NCBI GenBank assembly: GCA_036768485.1
Contig: JAVLUZ010000651.1
Coordinates: 682,001-746,000, forward strand
Length of the DNA: 64,000 nt
Direction of reading: 5' to 3'
From: Mermis nigrescens
Taxonomy: Eukaryota > Nematoda > Enoplea > Mermithida > Mermithidae
Below the pieces are notes generated by a model, which saw only the letters and a list, made by a program, of their open reading frames with translations, ran no database searches and had not been told where the DNA came from. The position numbers were made by a program, and so were the translations under genes. Shown here piece by piece: positions 43,167-55,474 of the stretch; the stretch's first letter is position 1; every line of letters starts with the position of its first letter.

Positions 43167-43967
43167 TTAAAACAAATTTAAAGGATATGATGAAACATTA
43201 TTATTGAGAATAGGACGATCACGTGCTATGTATAATGACTCCTTGATTAAAAGATCAAAAGAGTTGGATGCTCGACTGATAACCTTGAAGCAATCTGATG
43301 TAATTGGATGATTGCTATTTGAGATATGTTTGTGAATAGCAGATAAACTATCACCCTGAATTGGCTTTCCTGTAGCAAATGAGATGCCAGTATGCTCTGC
43401 CATTCTACTCCCAAAATGTCGGCGAGTTTCACCGATGTAACTAGCCATACAGCTAGAACACGTATACTTATATACTAAATTTGAGAGTAGCTTAGCAGGT
43501 ACAGCATCCTTGTTCTTGAAAAACCGGCTGATACACATAACAGGTTTGTAAACAAACCTTACTCTAATCTGAGGGTAAAATGCAGATATAACCTTTAGAA
43601 TTCTGCTGCGTACATTGTAGCCATGCACACCAGTGTAGGGCAAAACAAGAGAATAGCATAGTTTATCACACCCGAATTTTATGTCATCACTCTTACTATA
43701 AACTTTTGCCATAAAGTCTGATATGACCTTATCAATCAAGCTAAGCGGATACTCATTTTGCAGTAGAGTCTGCTTCAGCTTGTCAATATCAGAGACAAAA
43801 GTCTGATATGAGTTACAAATCATGTGAATACGACTCACAAGTGTCTTTATTAAACCAACTTTATAGGCAAAAGGAATGAAGCTAGACAATTTGGCATAAA
43901 GGCCAGAAAATGTGGGTTTCTGATATGATGATGTGACAATATCATCGGACTTCCTTTCAACAAGCAC
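43167..43967 (-). pseudogene. Penelope-like element: RT thumb and GIY-YIG endonuclease
   Basis: 266 open codons, 5'-truncated. The N-terminal part (LDVLVER, SSYQKPTFSGLYAK, SFIPFAYKVGLI) is the region after the RT core of Penelope-like elements. The C-terminal part is a GIY-YIG nuclease: YKYTCSSCMASYIGETRR with a CxxC linker, a conserved Arg, a His in MAEH, Glu in LIKESLYI and Asn in RPILNN. The enzyme would nick target DNA to prime RNA copying. RT catalytic motifs are missing because the copy breaks at about 43,985, where an inverted partial copy begins. Residues of the nuclease appear intact. Confidence 0.85.
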
Positions 43968-43981
43968 ATCAAGGAAATTTA

Positions 43982-44335
43982 ATTTGCTACAGGAAAGCCA
44001 ATTCAGGGTGATAGTTTATCTGCTATTCACAAACATATCTCAAATAGCAATCATCCAATTACATCAGATTGCTTCAAGGTTATCAGTCGAGCATCCAACT
44101 CTTTTGATCTTTTAATCAAGGAGTCATTATACATAGCACGTGATCGTCCTATTCTCAATAATAATGTTTCATCATATCCTTTAAATTTGTTTTAATTTAC
44201 CACATTTTTCTTTTTCTTAAAGCTTTAAATCTTTTATTATTATCTTTATAATTTAATGGTAGGTTTAAACTTTAAGCTCCTCTTAGTTTACAACTCTCGC
44301 TTAGCAAGCTCATTTTTCAAAACTATTCCTTCATA
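43982..44335 (+). pseudogene. Inverted partial Penelope-like 3' end
   Basis: The plus strand repeats the last 70 codons of the endonuclease (SNSNHPITSDCFKVISR...) and the 3' UTR (CTTAGCAAGCTCATTTTTC), reverse-complementary to 43,040-43,390. The two copies meet head to head, an arrangement common in Penelope-like elements. Confidence 0.85.
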
Positions 44336-45964
44336 ATCAGTCGAATCTAAAATAAATTTGTAGTATAAACTACATATTAACAACAAATGAATAGTGCAAA
44401 CTTTACACAACTACTAGGTGTAGAGAAAACTAACAGTCAGATTCCCAATTCTGATTTTACGTATAACATTTTGAAAAAAAAATCAAACTTTCGTCAGGCT
44501 CTAGAACTAAAGTTAATATGCACTGTAACTTTACACAACCACAGAGTGTAAAGAAAATTTCAGTCGGATTCGTAATTCTGATATTACTCTGATATTGCGA
44601 TCAACATTTATTAAAAAATTAAGTCTCCACAATGGCCTGAGGACAAATAAATATCAGATGTAAACCACTTTACACCACTATAGGGTGCAAACAAAGTGGC
44701 AAGTCACATTCGGTTTCTGGTTAATTTTTAGACTTGAGATGATGTCCAGACTCATAACCCAGAACTTGGCAGAAAAAACAAGGCAGAAACACATTAAACT
44801 CCCCCATTTTTCGACTTTATATTTACCGAAATAGCTAAATATTGATGTAAACAAACGCAATTCGCTGTGACGCGTACCCTTAAGAAAGTACTTTATTTTT
44901 ATCCTATTCGACCTCGCCAGACTTCTGAACAGAGAAAGTGGCAAACAAAAAAATGGACAAACCTGTATTTTCCATTGTCCACCACATTGTAAACTTTAAA
45001 AATCTAAACCTAATGCCCCATTGAGTGTAAATAAATTCAGTTCGGGCCAGTTTGTAGCCCTTTGATTGTAGTACGTTTGTATGTGCCAAACTTATGTTCC
45101 GCAAAATATTTGATATGATTTACCAATCAAAATACGAAAAAAACCTGTTTTTTCGCCAATTTTACACCTCAGACTTCGAACTTTACACCCCCATAAATGA
45201 CACATTATTACGTTTTTTTGAATGCGGCTTGCTTCGATGTGTAGCCCTTTGGACGAGGCACATTTTAAAGATAATTACCACGTTACTGTCTACTAAGTGG
45301 AGAATATGGCAGGAAAAAAACATTTTTTTGTCCCAGACTCTTTAAAATAAAACGCCTCGAAATTTGAAAATATTACTTTTTCGAAAAAAATTAAAAACAC
45401 TTCCCAAGATTTTATAACTGTCTACCTTTTAAAACCAATCAGACTGCATAGAATGTAAAAATGAGTTAGATATGCTTCTGCACATGAAAACAGTAAAAAA
45501 CCGTCTACTTTACACAATATTGCGTTAAAAGAGAAAACAATTGCTGTTCGAGATTTTGTGACCCTTCACATTATAAAACTAATTGGACTGCACAAAAACC
45601 AAAATTGAGTTAGATAAGCTGAAAACAAGCAAAGAGTAAAACACCCGTATACTTTACATTTTTATGCAACAACCATTAAGTGTAAAGAAATTTTAAGGTC
45701 AGATTCGTAATCTACAGCTCAGGGGCAACATTTTAAAAAAATTGGCCCTCCGCAAATTATTTGATTTTTCGGTTTACACTTTACACACTCATTGCTAACT
45801 CGGTATTGAGTGTAAACAAAAAAGACGGACATCGAGTTTTTTAATTATTCATTGATTAAAAAAACCGCACCTCCCAGATGTGTGCCGTAATAGCTGTGAG
45901 GGGGGACACAAACTTCGCACTCGCTGTGAAAAACATATAAGAAAAAAGGATGGCCAAGTATATT

Positions 45965-45990
45965 ATAGGTAGCGCTATCGCGCTACCTAT
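45965..45990. repeat. Terminal GC palindrome, copy in type B
   Basis: 11-nt arms ATAGGTAGCGC and GCGCTACCTAT around a 4-nt loop, followed by GAT and non-repeat DNA. Confidence 0.85.
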
Positions 45991-45999
45991 GATTAAGAA

Positions 46000-46175
46000 A
46001 GTCATCAATACGAGAAAAAAGCAAATAAGAAAAAAGAAAAGAAAAAGGAAAATGAGAAAAAAATAAAATCAATAAGTAAATAAATAGATAAATAAAAGAG
46101 CAAATACTAAAAAAAGAAAAGAGAAAAATTGAAAAAAGAGAAAAAGAGAGAAGAAAGAAAGATAGATATAGAGGT
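46000..46175. repeat. Purine-rich low-complexity tract
   Basis: Almost all A and G on the plus strand (AAAAGAAAAGAAAAAGG-like). Confidence 0.9.
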
Positions 46176-46949
46176 GCATCATGCTATTAGTTAGAAAGAA
46201 ACAAAAAGGACACGTGAAATAGCACAAGTGTACCTAAAAAAATTATATTATGAGAAATTACATATTCTATGAGGCGCAAAAGTCTAATTGGAAAAAAACA
46301 ATAGGTAGGATTATAAAACGAAAACTTACATAGAAAAGAAAAGGGAAAATGGAACGGAAGAAGGAAAAAATCATATTAACAGACGAGGTCATCAGAGAGG
46401 AACATCAGAGGTATGTACAACACACGTCTAATAGTTATGTAAAGCACGTTGATCATTTTTTTCAATCCGCAATTCTTAGAGAGCCACTCAACAATGAATG
46501 CACGTACTAGCAATATTTTGAGGTTAAATAACATCAATCTGGAAATGATCAAAATGCTGTAATATTTTGGGAAGCATGTACGATGCGAGCGAATGAGAAA
46601 CTTACAGAAAGTCACATGGGCGCAAATTTACGGCCAATAAAATTAGGATAACTTGCTTGATATGCATAGCTCGATTAATGAAATGATAAGAGATAAGAAA
46701 CACAGATCGCAGCGTCTTTCATGCCTTTTTCGGCATCAAATAGGAGGTACTGACGATGATTGCTGTGTACATATAACATACCGACGCTGCGACAGTGTTT
46801 ACATATGGGTAAGTAACTATAAAATACCTACGAATTATATATATACATAAATGCATTTCAGTTGAAAAAATCAAATGACAAACTTTTCAAATCGGTTCAT
46901 AAAAGCTTGTGCACATAAAACGGCGTAAAGAAGTGGCCGCAGAGGCACC
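46176..46949. other. Anonymous AT-rich DNA
   Basis: Short ORFs on both strands, none protein-like. No repeat recognised. Confidence 0.4.
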
Positions 46950-47106
46950 TATAGTCTGTTTCATATGAGTTTGGGCATAAATTTTAAGAATTTTTTCGGA
47001 AGTAAGCCGATGGATTACGAAAATCAATGCTATAATCGCAATTTGTCGACTTTTTGCCGGACATAGTTTTTGAAATTTATGCCCAAACTTGTGTGAAACA
47101 GTCTAA
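46950..47106. mobile_element. MITE, TATAGTCTGTTTCACA family, copy 2
   Basis: Same family as 11,166-11,332, with inverted ends and matching centre; the right end is mutated (AAACAGTCTA). Confidence 0.75.
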
Positions 47107-47249
47107 AAGACTTCGTTTGCGCATAGATACCATTAACCCTTAAAAATGTTATTAAGACGATGTTATTGGATTTGATAAGCATGAGCATGGGAGTGCTTGT
47201 GTAAAACCATAACCTTTCGTAGGAGCTAACCAAAGGATATGTGTTGGGC

Positions 47250-48065
47250 CAGATGGACAATCGGTGTCACGACAAAACGTCCCAGTACAAAACATTCCCA
47301 ACAAATGTCCCTACGACAAAACGTCTTCGGACGAAACGTCCCCAACAAAACGTTTCCAGCAAAACGTCCATACGACGACAGAACGTCTCCACACATTATT
47401 TTTTACGTTAAATATTCAAGGTAAATGAAAAGCAGGTATACATGGTAAATTATTGGTCATTCTTTATTTTATAACAGTTTCTTCGCCCATGTAACGCCGA
47501 AGGCTTTTTTGGCTACTTTTACTTTCCAAATGGAGCACATTAGTACCGCATTCCGCGAGTATTTCACTTCGTTCTTGCTTTAGGTCTGTGTGCAGTTGGT
47601 ATTATGTATTCGATTGCTTCATGCTCCTTTTAATTTAATTTACATATTACAGTTTTTATTGCTTTACTCATTTTATTGCTATTTACTTATATCTACGTCT
47701 TTTTTATTTGTCACTCTTTCATTTTTCCAATTCGTCTCTGATTTGCCTTTTCAATTTTTAAGGTACATATTTTATTGTTTAATTTTTTTACTTCGTACGT
47801 GACGTTGTTTGTTTCTCTAAACGTCACAAAATGGTCGTGATTCTCGACATTCCAATAACCTGTAAAAGATTACTCCATTCGACTGCGCACATCTGATACG
47901 CATTATACAGAAAATTTGTGTCAGTGACGTTCTGCTGGGAACGCTTTATCCTAGGGTTGTTTTACTCTGAACGTTTTGTTGGGGACGTTTAGTTGTGGGG
48001 ACGTTTCGTCGTGCGGACGTTTTATTAAGGATGCTCTGTACGGGGACATTTTGTCGTTCCGGAAA
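47250..48065. mobile_element. Foldback-type element with CGACAAAACGTCC arms
   Basis: About ten degenerate units of 12-15 bp (ACGACAAAACGTCC) at 47,268-47,392 face about ten inverted units (GGGACGTTTTGTCG-like) at 47,925-48,055. The 530-bp middle is T-rich with no credible protein. Confidence 0.6.
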
Positions 48066-49025
48066 CCCACCCAGGTAGGCACATGTTTTATTGCTTAGGC
48101 TGTTTCGCTTTAGGATGAGCTAGGGTGCATAAAGACATTTTTCTGGTTGGAAAAAGCCCCCATGAAACTCATTGCTTCTGTGTGCGGTAATCGAACTTTC
48201 AATAGAAAAACGAAATCATAAACGTTGTTTTTAGAGGAGCAGCCACTCAACTTTATCTGAAAAATTTACCTGTACGTAACATGTCCTGATTTTCTTCAAA
48301 AACGATTTGCATGTAAAATTCCGCTTTCCTGAAAAAGTCAATTTCATACAAAAACAGTCTGCCTGCACCATTATATAAACATGTCATTGCATGTGATTTA
48401 TATACGAGGTAGCATATGTGTTGATAGAGCCATGATAAAGCATAGCGTATACTCAAAGATGGCGCTCCTCGCCCATTTAAACCCGAGATTGTTTAGGTTT
48501 TATAGCACTTTTATATTAAGAACAAAAACGATTAAGTTTCCTTTCTCATAATTTGGGGCAGAATTTATTCGGTTTTTGTACCATAATTTTGCCTGATTTT
48601 CCCTAAAAAAATTATTTTGTTGTGGACTACAGACTAGATATCTACATACATATGTAGAGACTCAAAAGAGGAGTGCCCAGCCCATACATTGGCAGCGCTT
48701 AAATGTTGGGGGTGATTAGAGAGGTCCGAAATTTTTTTAGGGATGAAAAGGGCATAAAAAGTGACTTTAGCGGCGAAAACTATTTTTTGACATTTCTTAT
48801 CAACCTCTAGTTATTGATGCAAAAAAATCACGGAGCAACTTTGATCCTGTTCGGTATTAATCTTGAAATTCCAAGTTAATTCCAAACACCTGATTACGAA
48901 TAATTCCGACGTTAAGCGTTAAGTGCAGGGATGTTGACTGCTTGCAACCTGATAGTGAAGCTTCCACTGTTCCACCTGCAGTTTTCCAACCGGGTACAAT
49001 ATACGTAGAAGATTGTAGGTATATT
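48066..49025. other. Anonymous DNA
   Basis: No gene or repeat I can support. Confidence 0.4.
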
Positions 49026-49029
49026 ATCT

Positions 49030-52000
49030 TAGGTAGCGCGTTAGCGCGTACCTATAATATACTTGGGTACCCCCAACACCTGTGCACCCCCCTACAGCTA
49101 TAACGGGACACTTCTGGAAGGTGCGCTTTTTTTAAAAGAAAGATAATAAAAAAATTCGCTGCCCGTGTTTTTTGTTTTTCTTGAAACTCAAAATTGACTG
49201 TGTAAAGAAGGTGTAAAGTTTTTGTGTAACGTTATAACATAGGACAAATTTTGGGACCTTTTTACTGCGGCATGTGGACAACTGAGTATTGATGACTCGA
49301 AGGATTGAACAGGATAGGATAATAGAGGGATGAATTCTACAGATGACACTTTTTTTGTTTTTGAAATTCGCATTAGTTATTGAACGGCAGTGTAAAGAGT
49401 GCGAAAATCTGGGGGTGAAAAAGCACTTTTTGGTCGAGTTTTCAACCTTCCTATGTCCGATACTAACTCCGGTTATGAGGTTTTTGAAATGTTTTCTGAC
49501 AGAAATGTAGAGCGGATCAAGGGCTACATTCTGCATATAAGCAAAGTCTTCTATGCTCTATGGTGAGTTAGATCCTGGGGTTTAAAGTTTACACTCTAGT
49601 GGATGGTGTAAAAAAACGGATTTTAACTAAGATTTCTCTGCCAAATTTTTCCGCTTATGAGTCAGTGTAAATCGAAGACAGCATTAATAAAGTGCCTCAC
49701 AGGGGCTAAACATCGCAGCAAACCGCATTTAAAAAAACGCAATATTGAGTTATTTATGGGGGTGTAAAGTTCGAAATCAGAGGTAAAAAATGGGCGAAAA
49801 AACACGTTTTTTCCGAAGTTTGATTGATAAATCATACCAAATAATTTTTGCAACAGAATTTTGGCGCACAGGAATGTACTACGATTTAAAAGCTACAAAT
49901 TGTACCAAACCGAATTTCTTTAAACTCAATGGGGAGTTCGGTACGGAATTTTAAAGTTTACAGTGTTCTAAATGATGGAAAATACGTTTTTGTTGCGTTT
50001 TTTGTTCGCCACTTTCTCCGTCCAGAAGTCGGGATAAGTCTAATAGAATAAAAATAAAGTGCTTTATATCGGGTGCATGTCAAAGCAAATTGTCTATACA
50101 TTAATATTTAGCGAGTGTAAAGTCAAAAATTTGGAGTTTAAAATGCGTTTCTGTCTTGTTTTTTCTGCCTGCTTCTCCGGTTACGAGTCAGGGACATGCT
50201 TATCAAGTCTAGAAATGGACCAGGAACCAAATTTGATATGCCAGTCTGGCGCATATGTTTACACTCTACGGTGTTGTAAAGTAGTTTACACCAATTGTTA
50301 GTTTGCCCATAGAACATTATGTAGACTTAATTTTTTCATAAATATTAATCGTAATATCGGAACAATATCAAAATTACGAATCTGACTAAAATCTTCTTTA
50401 CACTAGGTGTTTACATGAAGTTTACACTACATATGTATTTATCTTCGTTTTTGAGCATTCCAGAAACCTAATTTTTTCCTGGAGTCTAGAAGTTTTCAAA
50501 GGATCAAATGTGAGACGTCACGTAGGCGCGTTTGTTTACATCCAACAGTGATGTAAAGTAGTTTACACTCATTGTTTATATGTCCTCAGACCATTGTAGA
50601 GACATAATTTTTTCATGAATGTTGATCATAATATCTGAGTAATTTTTTACACTGCATGTTAGCCTTTGTTCTAGAGCATTGCAAAAACCGAAATTTTTTC
50701 CTGAGATATAAAAATTTACAGGGAATGAAATATATACGTCAGTTGGGCGCGCTTGCTTACACTCAGCAGTATTGCAAAGTGGTTTAAACCTAATGTTTAT
50801 TGTCTTTAAAACATTATGGAGACTCATTTTTCCATAAATGTTGAAAGAAATATCGGAGCAATATCAAAATTACGAATCCGACTAAAATATTCTTTACGCT
50901 ATGTGTTTGTGTAAAGTTTACATTACGTGTTAACCTTAATTCGATAGACTTGCAGAGACTTTGTAACTGAAGTCAAGAAATTTTCAAGGATTCATGTGTG
51001 AGACATCAATTAAGTGAGTTTGTTTACCCTCAAAAGTAATCTAAAGTGATTTAAAAATTATGTTCAAGTGTCCTTAGATCATTGAAGAGATGTAATTTTG
51101 TCTTAAATGGGTTGCATTAAAGTTAAATCCTTCTTAGCCGTGTTTATAATATGTTTCACAAAATCTTGTACATGGAGGGCTATCGTTTAATTGATGTAAA
51201 TTGCCTGCAAAAGTGGTTTAAAATGAACCAGCAACCACACTACTGTGCACAGAAGTCGACAAAGATATGCAGCTTTATTGTAATCATGTACATTAATAAG
51301 CCGTAAACTGTTAGTATTCTCTACACCTAGTAGTTGTGTAAAGTTTGCACTATTCATTTGTTGTTAATATGTAGTCTATACTACAAATTTATTTTACTAC
51401 CAAATCAAAGCGTTAGTGTTCCTTACATTTGATATTTGCGTGAAGTTTTTGAATTTTTGCCGAAAAACTTTGCCTTCTAATTTACCAACATCCCGCCTTT
51501 TCCATTTTCTTAAAGTTTAAAATCTTTTATAATTCTCTTAATAATTTAATGGTAGGTTTTAACTTTAAGTTTCTCTTGGTTTACAACTCTCGCTTAGCAA
51601 GCTCATTTTTCAAAACTTTTTCATAGTGATCAGATTAGTCGCGTTTAGTTTGGAATTGGTGGACGGTCGTTATTTTATTACTCGGCTTAAATAAACCAAG
51701 TGACTATCTTTTGATTATTTTCTTTATCGCAAATTCAAACACCCAATTTTCAATTTGAAAATTGATCCAATTTTCAATTTGAAAATTGAAAATTGGGTGT
51801 TTTCAATTTCAAAAGTCACAACACATTGTGCTTGTGTATTGATTGAGTGAGGATTTGCAATGTGAATTCGTTGGTTAAATATTTGTGCTTGATTATAAGT
51901 GAACTGCACATTAAGAAGAAATAACTTAATGCAATTTTAATTTGAAAATGGATGGTGTCAATAAGGTTGTCTTGTTTAAAAAGGATAATGCTGATGTTAA

Positions 52001-52896
52001 GAACAATATTGTTTTCCGCGTTCTTGGACTGTTGTCATTATTGTGGCATGTTACTGATTGTGTTTACTGACTGATGTACTGAAATCACGCTAATTAAAAG
52101 TAGTGTACTAGCAAAGAAAAATGCTCCGATGGAACAAAAAAGATGAATATACTTGGAATTGTGGATTATTATGGATGTAAAAGGAGGGGACTAGGAAAAA
52201 TCTACCTAAAGTCGTAAAATCTGCTAAAAATCACACTTTCTCTAAGCAACGCAAAAAATCGAAGTATATTCTGCGGCCTCTAAAAAGTGTCTTTTTTAAA
52301 CAATTTTCAAAATTTCAGATAATAAACGAAATCTATAATGTTTCCTTTTTTAAATTGCTGGCAAGTAGCAACACTGACTAGCTTCGTATCCTGATTGAAA
52401 GAAAACTTAGTGGTATTGTATTTAAAGTTGTTTTATTTTGCTATGAGCATTATTGCAAGCAAAGCAGGGGCCGATTGATTAGTGCACACAATCGTTACGG
52501 GCATGCTAGTGTACCTACATTTAGTCTGTTTCAAGTCAACTCACGCGTTTCCTACTGTTTTGAACCAACAATTCTTGCAATTGTTTTGGATGCATCGATG
52601 TTTGCTATTTCATTCAATTGGCTTAGAAAGACTGTTACTCGATATCATTTCCCATAGCTGCTGCATAGCTAACGTGCTGCTTTTTCAATCATTTTTATAG
52701 TTAAATATTTATTCTAATGTGTTGACCGCAGAATATACTTCGATTTTTTGCGTTGCTTAGAGAAAGTGTGATTTTTAGCAGATTTTACGACTTTAGGTAG
52801 ATTTTTCCTAGTCCCCTCCTTTTACATCCATAATAATCCACAATTCCAAGTATATTCATCTTTTTTGTTCCATCGGAGCATTTTTCTTTGCTAGTG
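49030..52896 (-). mobile_element. Composite element, type A, copy 3 (inverted)
   Basis: Palindrome at 49,030-49,054, GTGTAAA-rich body, triplicate-palindrome relic (51,743-51,800) and foldback block (52,106-52,896). It matches 33,914-37,775 in reverse with few differences, so the two insertions are recent. Confidence 0.8.
52106..52896. repeat. Foldback block, copy 3
   Basis: Arms start TACTAGCAAAG at 52,106 and end TTTGCTAGT at 52,895. Confidence 0.9.
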
Positions 52897-53039
52897 TACA
52901 TAGTGTGTAGCAGAGCTACTATGTACAAGAACAACAAAAAGCGAAATGGATATTTTGAAGTTAAACCCCTGAGTTTGATGCTATATTGTTTCCAAATTAT
53001 ATCAAATCTTATCGCAGAACGTGAGTAATAGCCGTAGTC

Positions 53040-53840
53040 CACTATAGGCCGGTAGCATGGTTTCTTGACTAGAGTTGCGGGCACAGTTTAAGGTGTGACC
53101 ACTCTAGCCTGAGTTGTTAAATCAAGTATTTAGCTCTAAAAATTAATCAAAAATAGCTTGGAGCGTCCAAATTTCGAAAGTATATGATCTTAACGTATTT
53201 CTAGCGTGCTTGCATAAGCTCTAAAGCTCCTTTCGCTTTTTAACGCTATTTTCCAACTTTAACATGCGGGACCGGGGGTGCGGCCGCACCATAGGTGGGC
53301 GGCACCAAAGTTCTGGGGGTGCAAGATTTTTTCAAAGGTCAAAAAATGGCATAAAAAATTGTGTTAAGGCAAAAAACACAATTTTTCAACGTTTCTCATC
53401 AAGCACATATTCATTGGCATCACAAAACTGCGGAAAAAAAAAATTTCAAAAATTGAATTCTAGGGGTGTATTTTGGTTTATGTGGGGTATTTTGGTTGCT
53501 GGGGTTTGCATCCCCCAAACCTCCCCCCATGCCCAGGTATGGGCCGCACCACCTGCACCCCCTGACTACTGGCCTGGACTCCAGGCCCGCAGACAGGATT
53601 CCTTGACCAGGGCGTGAGCACTGTTTAAAGTGTAATCACACAAGTATAAGTTGTTAAATCTCGTATTTAGCTTTGGACACTAATGAAAAATATGTTGCTT
53701 GAAGCGGCTAAATTTCCTAACAAATAACATGATCTAAACATATTTATAGCGGTTTTTATAAATTATTAAGCTCCTTTTGTTTTTTGGTGCCACTTTTCTA
53801 ACTTTAGCATGCGAGACCGGGGTGTGGCCGCACCATCTGC
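53040..53840. repeat. Diverged tandem pair of about 240 bp, one filled by M1
   Basis: Units at about 53,045-53,290 and 53,585-53,840 share GTTTAA(A)GTGT, GTTGTTAAATC, TTTAGCTCT and a GACCGGGG...GGCCGCACC end. The first is interrupted at GCCGCACC by M1 copy 5; the second shows the uninterrupted site. Confidence 0.75.
53291..53542. mobile_element. M1 MITE, copy 5
   Basis: ATAGGTGGGCGGCACC...GCCCAGGTATGG with perfect 8-bp duplication GCCGCACC (53,283-53,290 and 53,543-53,550). Confidence 0.85.
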
Positions 53841-54079
53841 ACTAGCGTCGGCAAAGTTCAGGCAACAGACCTGAACTCGAACTTGAGCGCACCCCACTCT
53901 CCTCGAAAAAATGGGTTCGGGTGAACCCTGAAATCAGGGTGAAAAGTGGGAGCACCCAGTTCAAATTGAGTTCACATGTTAAATGTGTTAATACCAAGCC
54001 TATGTCATCTAACGAATGCAGTTAATCGATTTTGACACTTACATACATAAACACGTTGGCGTAGGGGGAGTATTGTGCC

Positions 54080-55470
54080 CCGATTCCTCGCGCGTCCCTT
54101 TTCCTCGCGCATCACATTTCCTCGTGCGTCCCATTTCCTCGTGCGTCCCATTTTCTCGTGCGTCCCATTTCCTCGCGTGTCCCATTACTTCAAAAATCCC
54201 ATATCCTCACGCTTCCTTTCTCCCCAGAAGGCAAAAATAGTCAACATGAAAACCGAAAAAAACGGAAATACCCCTCCCAGAATTTGATTTTTTTATAATT
54301 TTTTGTTTTTTTTTCGCAATTTTTCGTTGCCAATGGATAGAGCTTGACGAGAAACGCCAAAAAATGATGTTTTTTCGCAATACCACCATTTTTTAGTCCA
54401 TTTTTTTGCCTTCGACTAAATCGTTTAGATTATAAAATTTTACTTCAGCATGCTTCATAATTGAGCAAATTAAAACGACAAAATTTAAGTGTCGTAATGA
54501 AGATATACTAATAAAAAGCATACTACGAGTGGTTTCGTAACTGCCAATCAGATGAGAAACGTAGCGTAGATATCTTTGAATTTCAATCAGTAAAATGTCA
54601 AACCTGCGCCGACTGGTATCAAAGCCCATTCCTGGGAAAAACCAAACTTTGCGCGAGCGATGTTGATGTCCAGTTGGACGTATTGGTTAAGTCAAGCTCA
54701 CGGAGCTGCTCCATTTTCCAACTGAAAAATATTGGCGTGAGGGGAGTTTGGTGGGTATACACTCCCAAGAATCTGTAAGCCCCCAAATCCGCCACACCCT
54801 TAGACATTGATTTTTCTGCAATTTTTTGATGCCAATGGATAGAGCTTATTGAGGAACGCTAGAAAACGGTGCTTTTTTTGCTCTACCATAAATTTTATGG
54901 CAATTTTTTGACTTTAAAAATTTTTACACCCTCCTCCAGACTTTTTGAGCTGCTCACCTATGGTTCGTACCCGTATAATCAAAAAAGCCCCAAACGAAGC
55001 CCAACAAACTTCCCAAAATCAAAATTTATGAATATTTACATTCCCTCTCTAATTTTTTATGTTGATGGATAGAGATCGTCAAGAAATACCAAGAAATGAC
55101 ATTTTTGTCCTACAATTAATTTTTATTCTGACCTTTGAAGATTTTGAACTTCATCGTCACCTCCTGGATTTTAGTGCTACCACTTCATTATCATTTGTCG
55201 AGCAAGTACGCACAAGAAAATGGGACACACGAGGAGATGGGACACGCGAGGATATAGGACGCACGAAGAAATGGGACGCACGAGGAAATGGGATGCGCGA
55301 AGAAAAGGGACACGCGAGGAATCGGGACGCACGAAGAAATGGGCTTGTCTACAGTAATTAATATTCATGCTATATCATTTGGCGAGGAAATGGGACGCGC
55401 GAGGAAATGGGACGCACGTGGAAACGGGATGCGCGAAGAACAGGGACACGCGAGGAAACGAGATAATACC
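54080..55470. repeat. Inverted 17-bp minisatellite arms (CGCACGAGGAAATGGGA)
   Basis: About eight units of TTTCCTCGTGCGTCCCA at 54,085-54,220 face about fourteen inverted units at 55,205-55,455. The interior holds M1 fragments (54,230-54,415; 54,725-54,965; about 54,990-55,190). Confidence 0.7.
54725..54965. mobile_element. M1 MITE, diverged copy
   Basis: GGCGTGAGGGGAGTTTGG at one end and GAGCTGCTCACCTATGG at the other, with the family interior TTTTTTGATGCCAATGGATA. Duplications not clear. Confidence 0.6.
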
Positions 55471-55474
55471 GGGG

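Larger units (their letters stand above)
42046..45990 (+). mobile_element. Composite element, type B, carrying Penelope-like pieces
   Basis: Starts with the foldback block (42,046-42,803) and ends with the palindrome (45,965-45,990). Between them are a minus-strand Penelope-like 3' half, a plus-strand partial copy facing it, and about 1.6 kb of GTGTAAA-rich sequence. The palindrome side reads GGCCATCC instead of the GGGTACCC of type A. Confidence 0.7.

Noticed and set aside
46653..46850. Small ORF with Cys and His residues as a possible peptide gene.
   Set aside because: No homologous pattern, no regulatory context, and length expected by chance.
52060..52110. Hammerhead ribozyme-like CTGATG...GAAA near the foldback block, considered because Penelope-like elements can carry them.
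   Set aside because: The core lacks the invariant A after CTGATG and a proper stem II; no cleavage site with pairing stems was found.
53264..53617. 117-codon plus-strand ORF.
   Set aside because: It is almost entirely the M1 MITE and its flanks.
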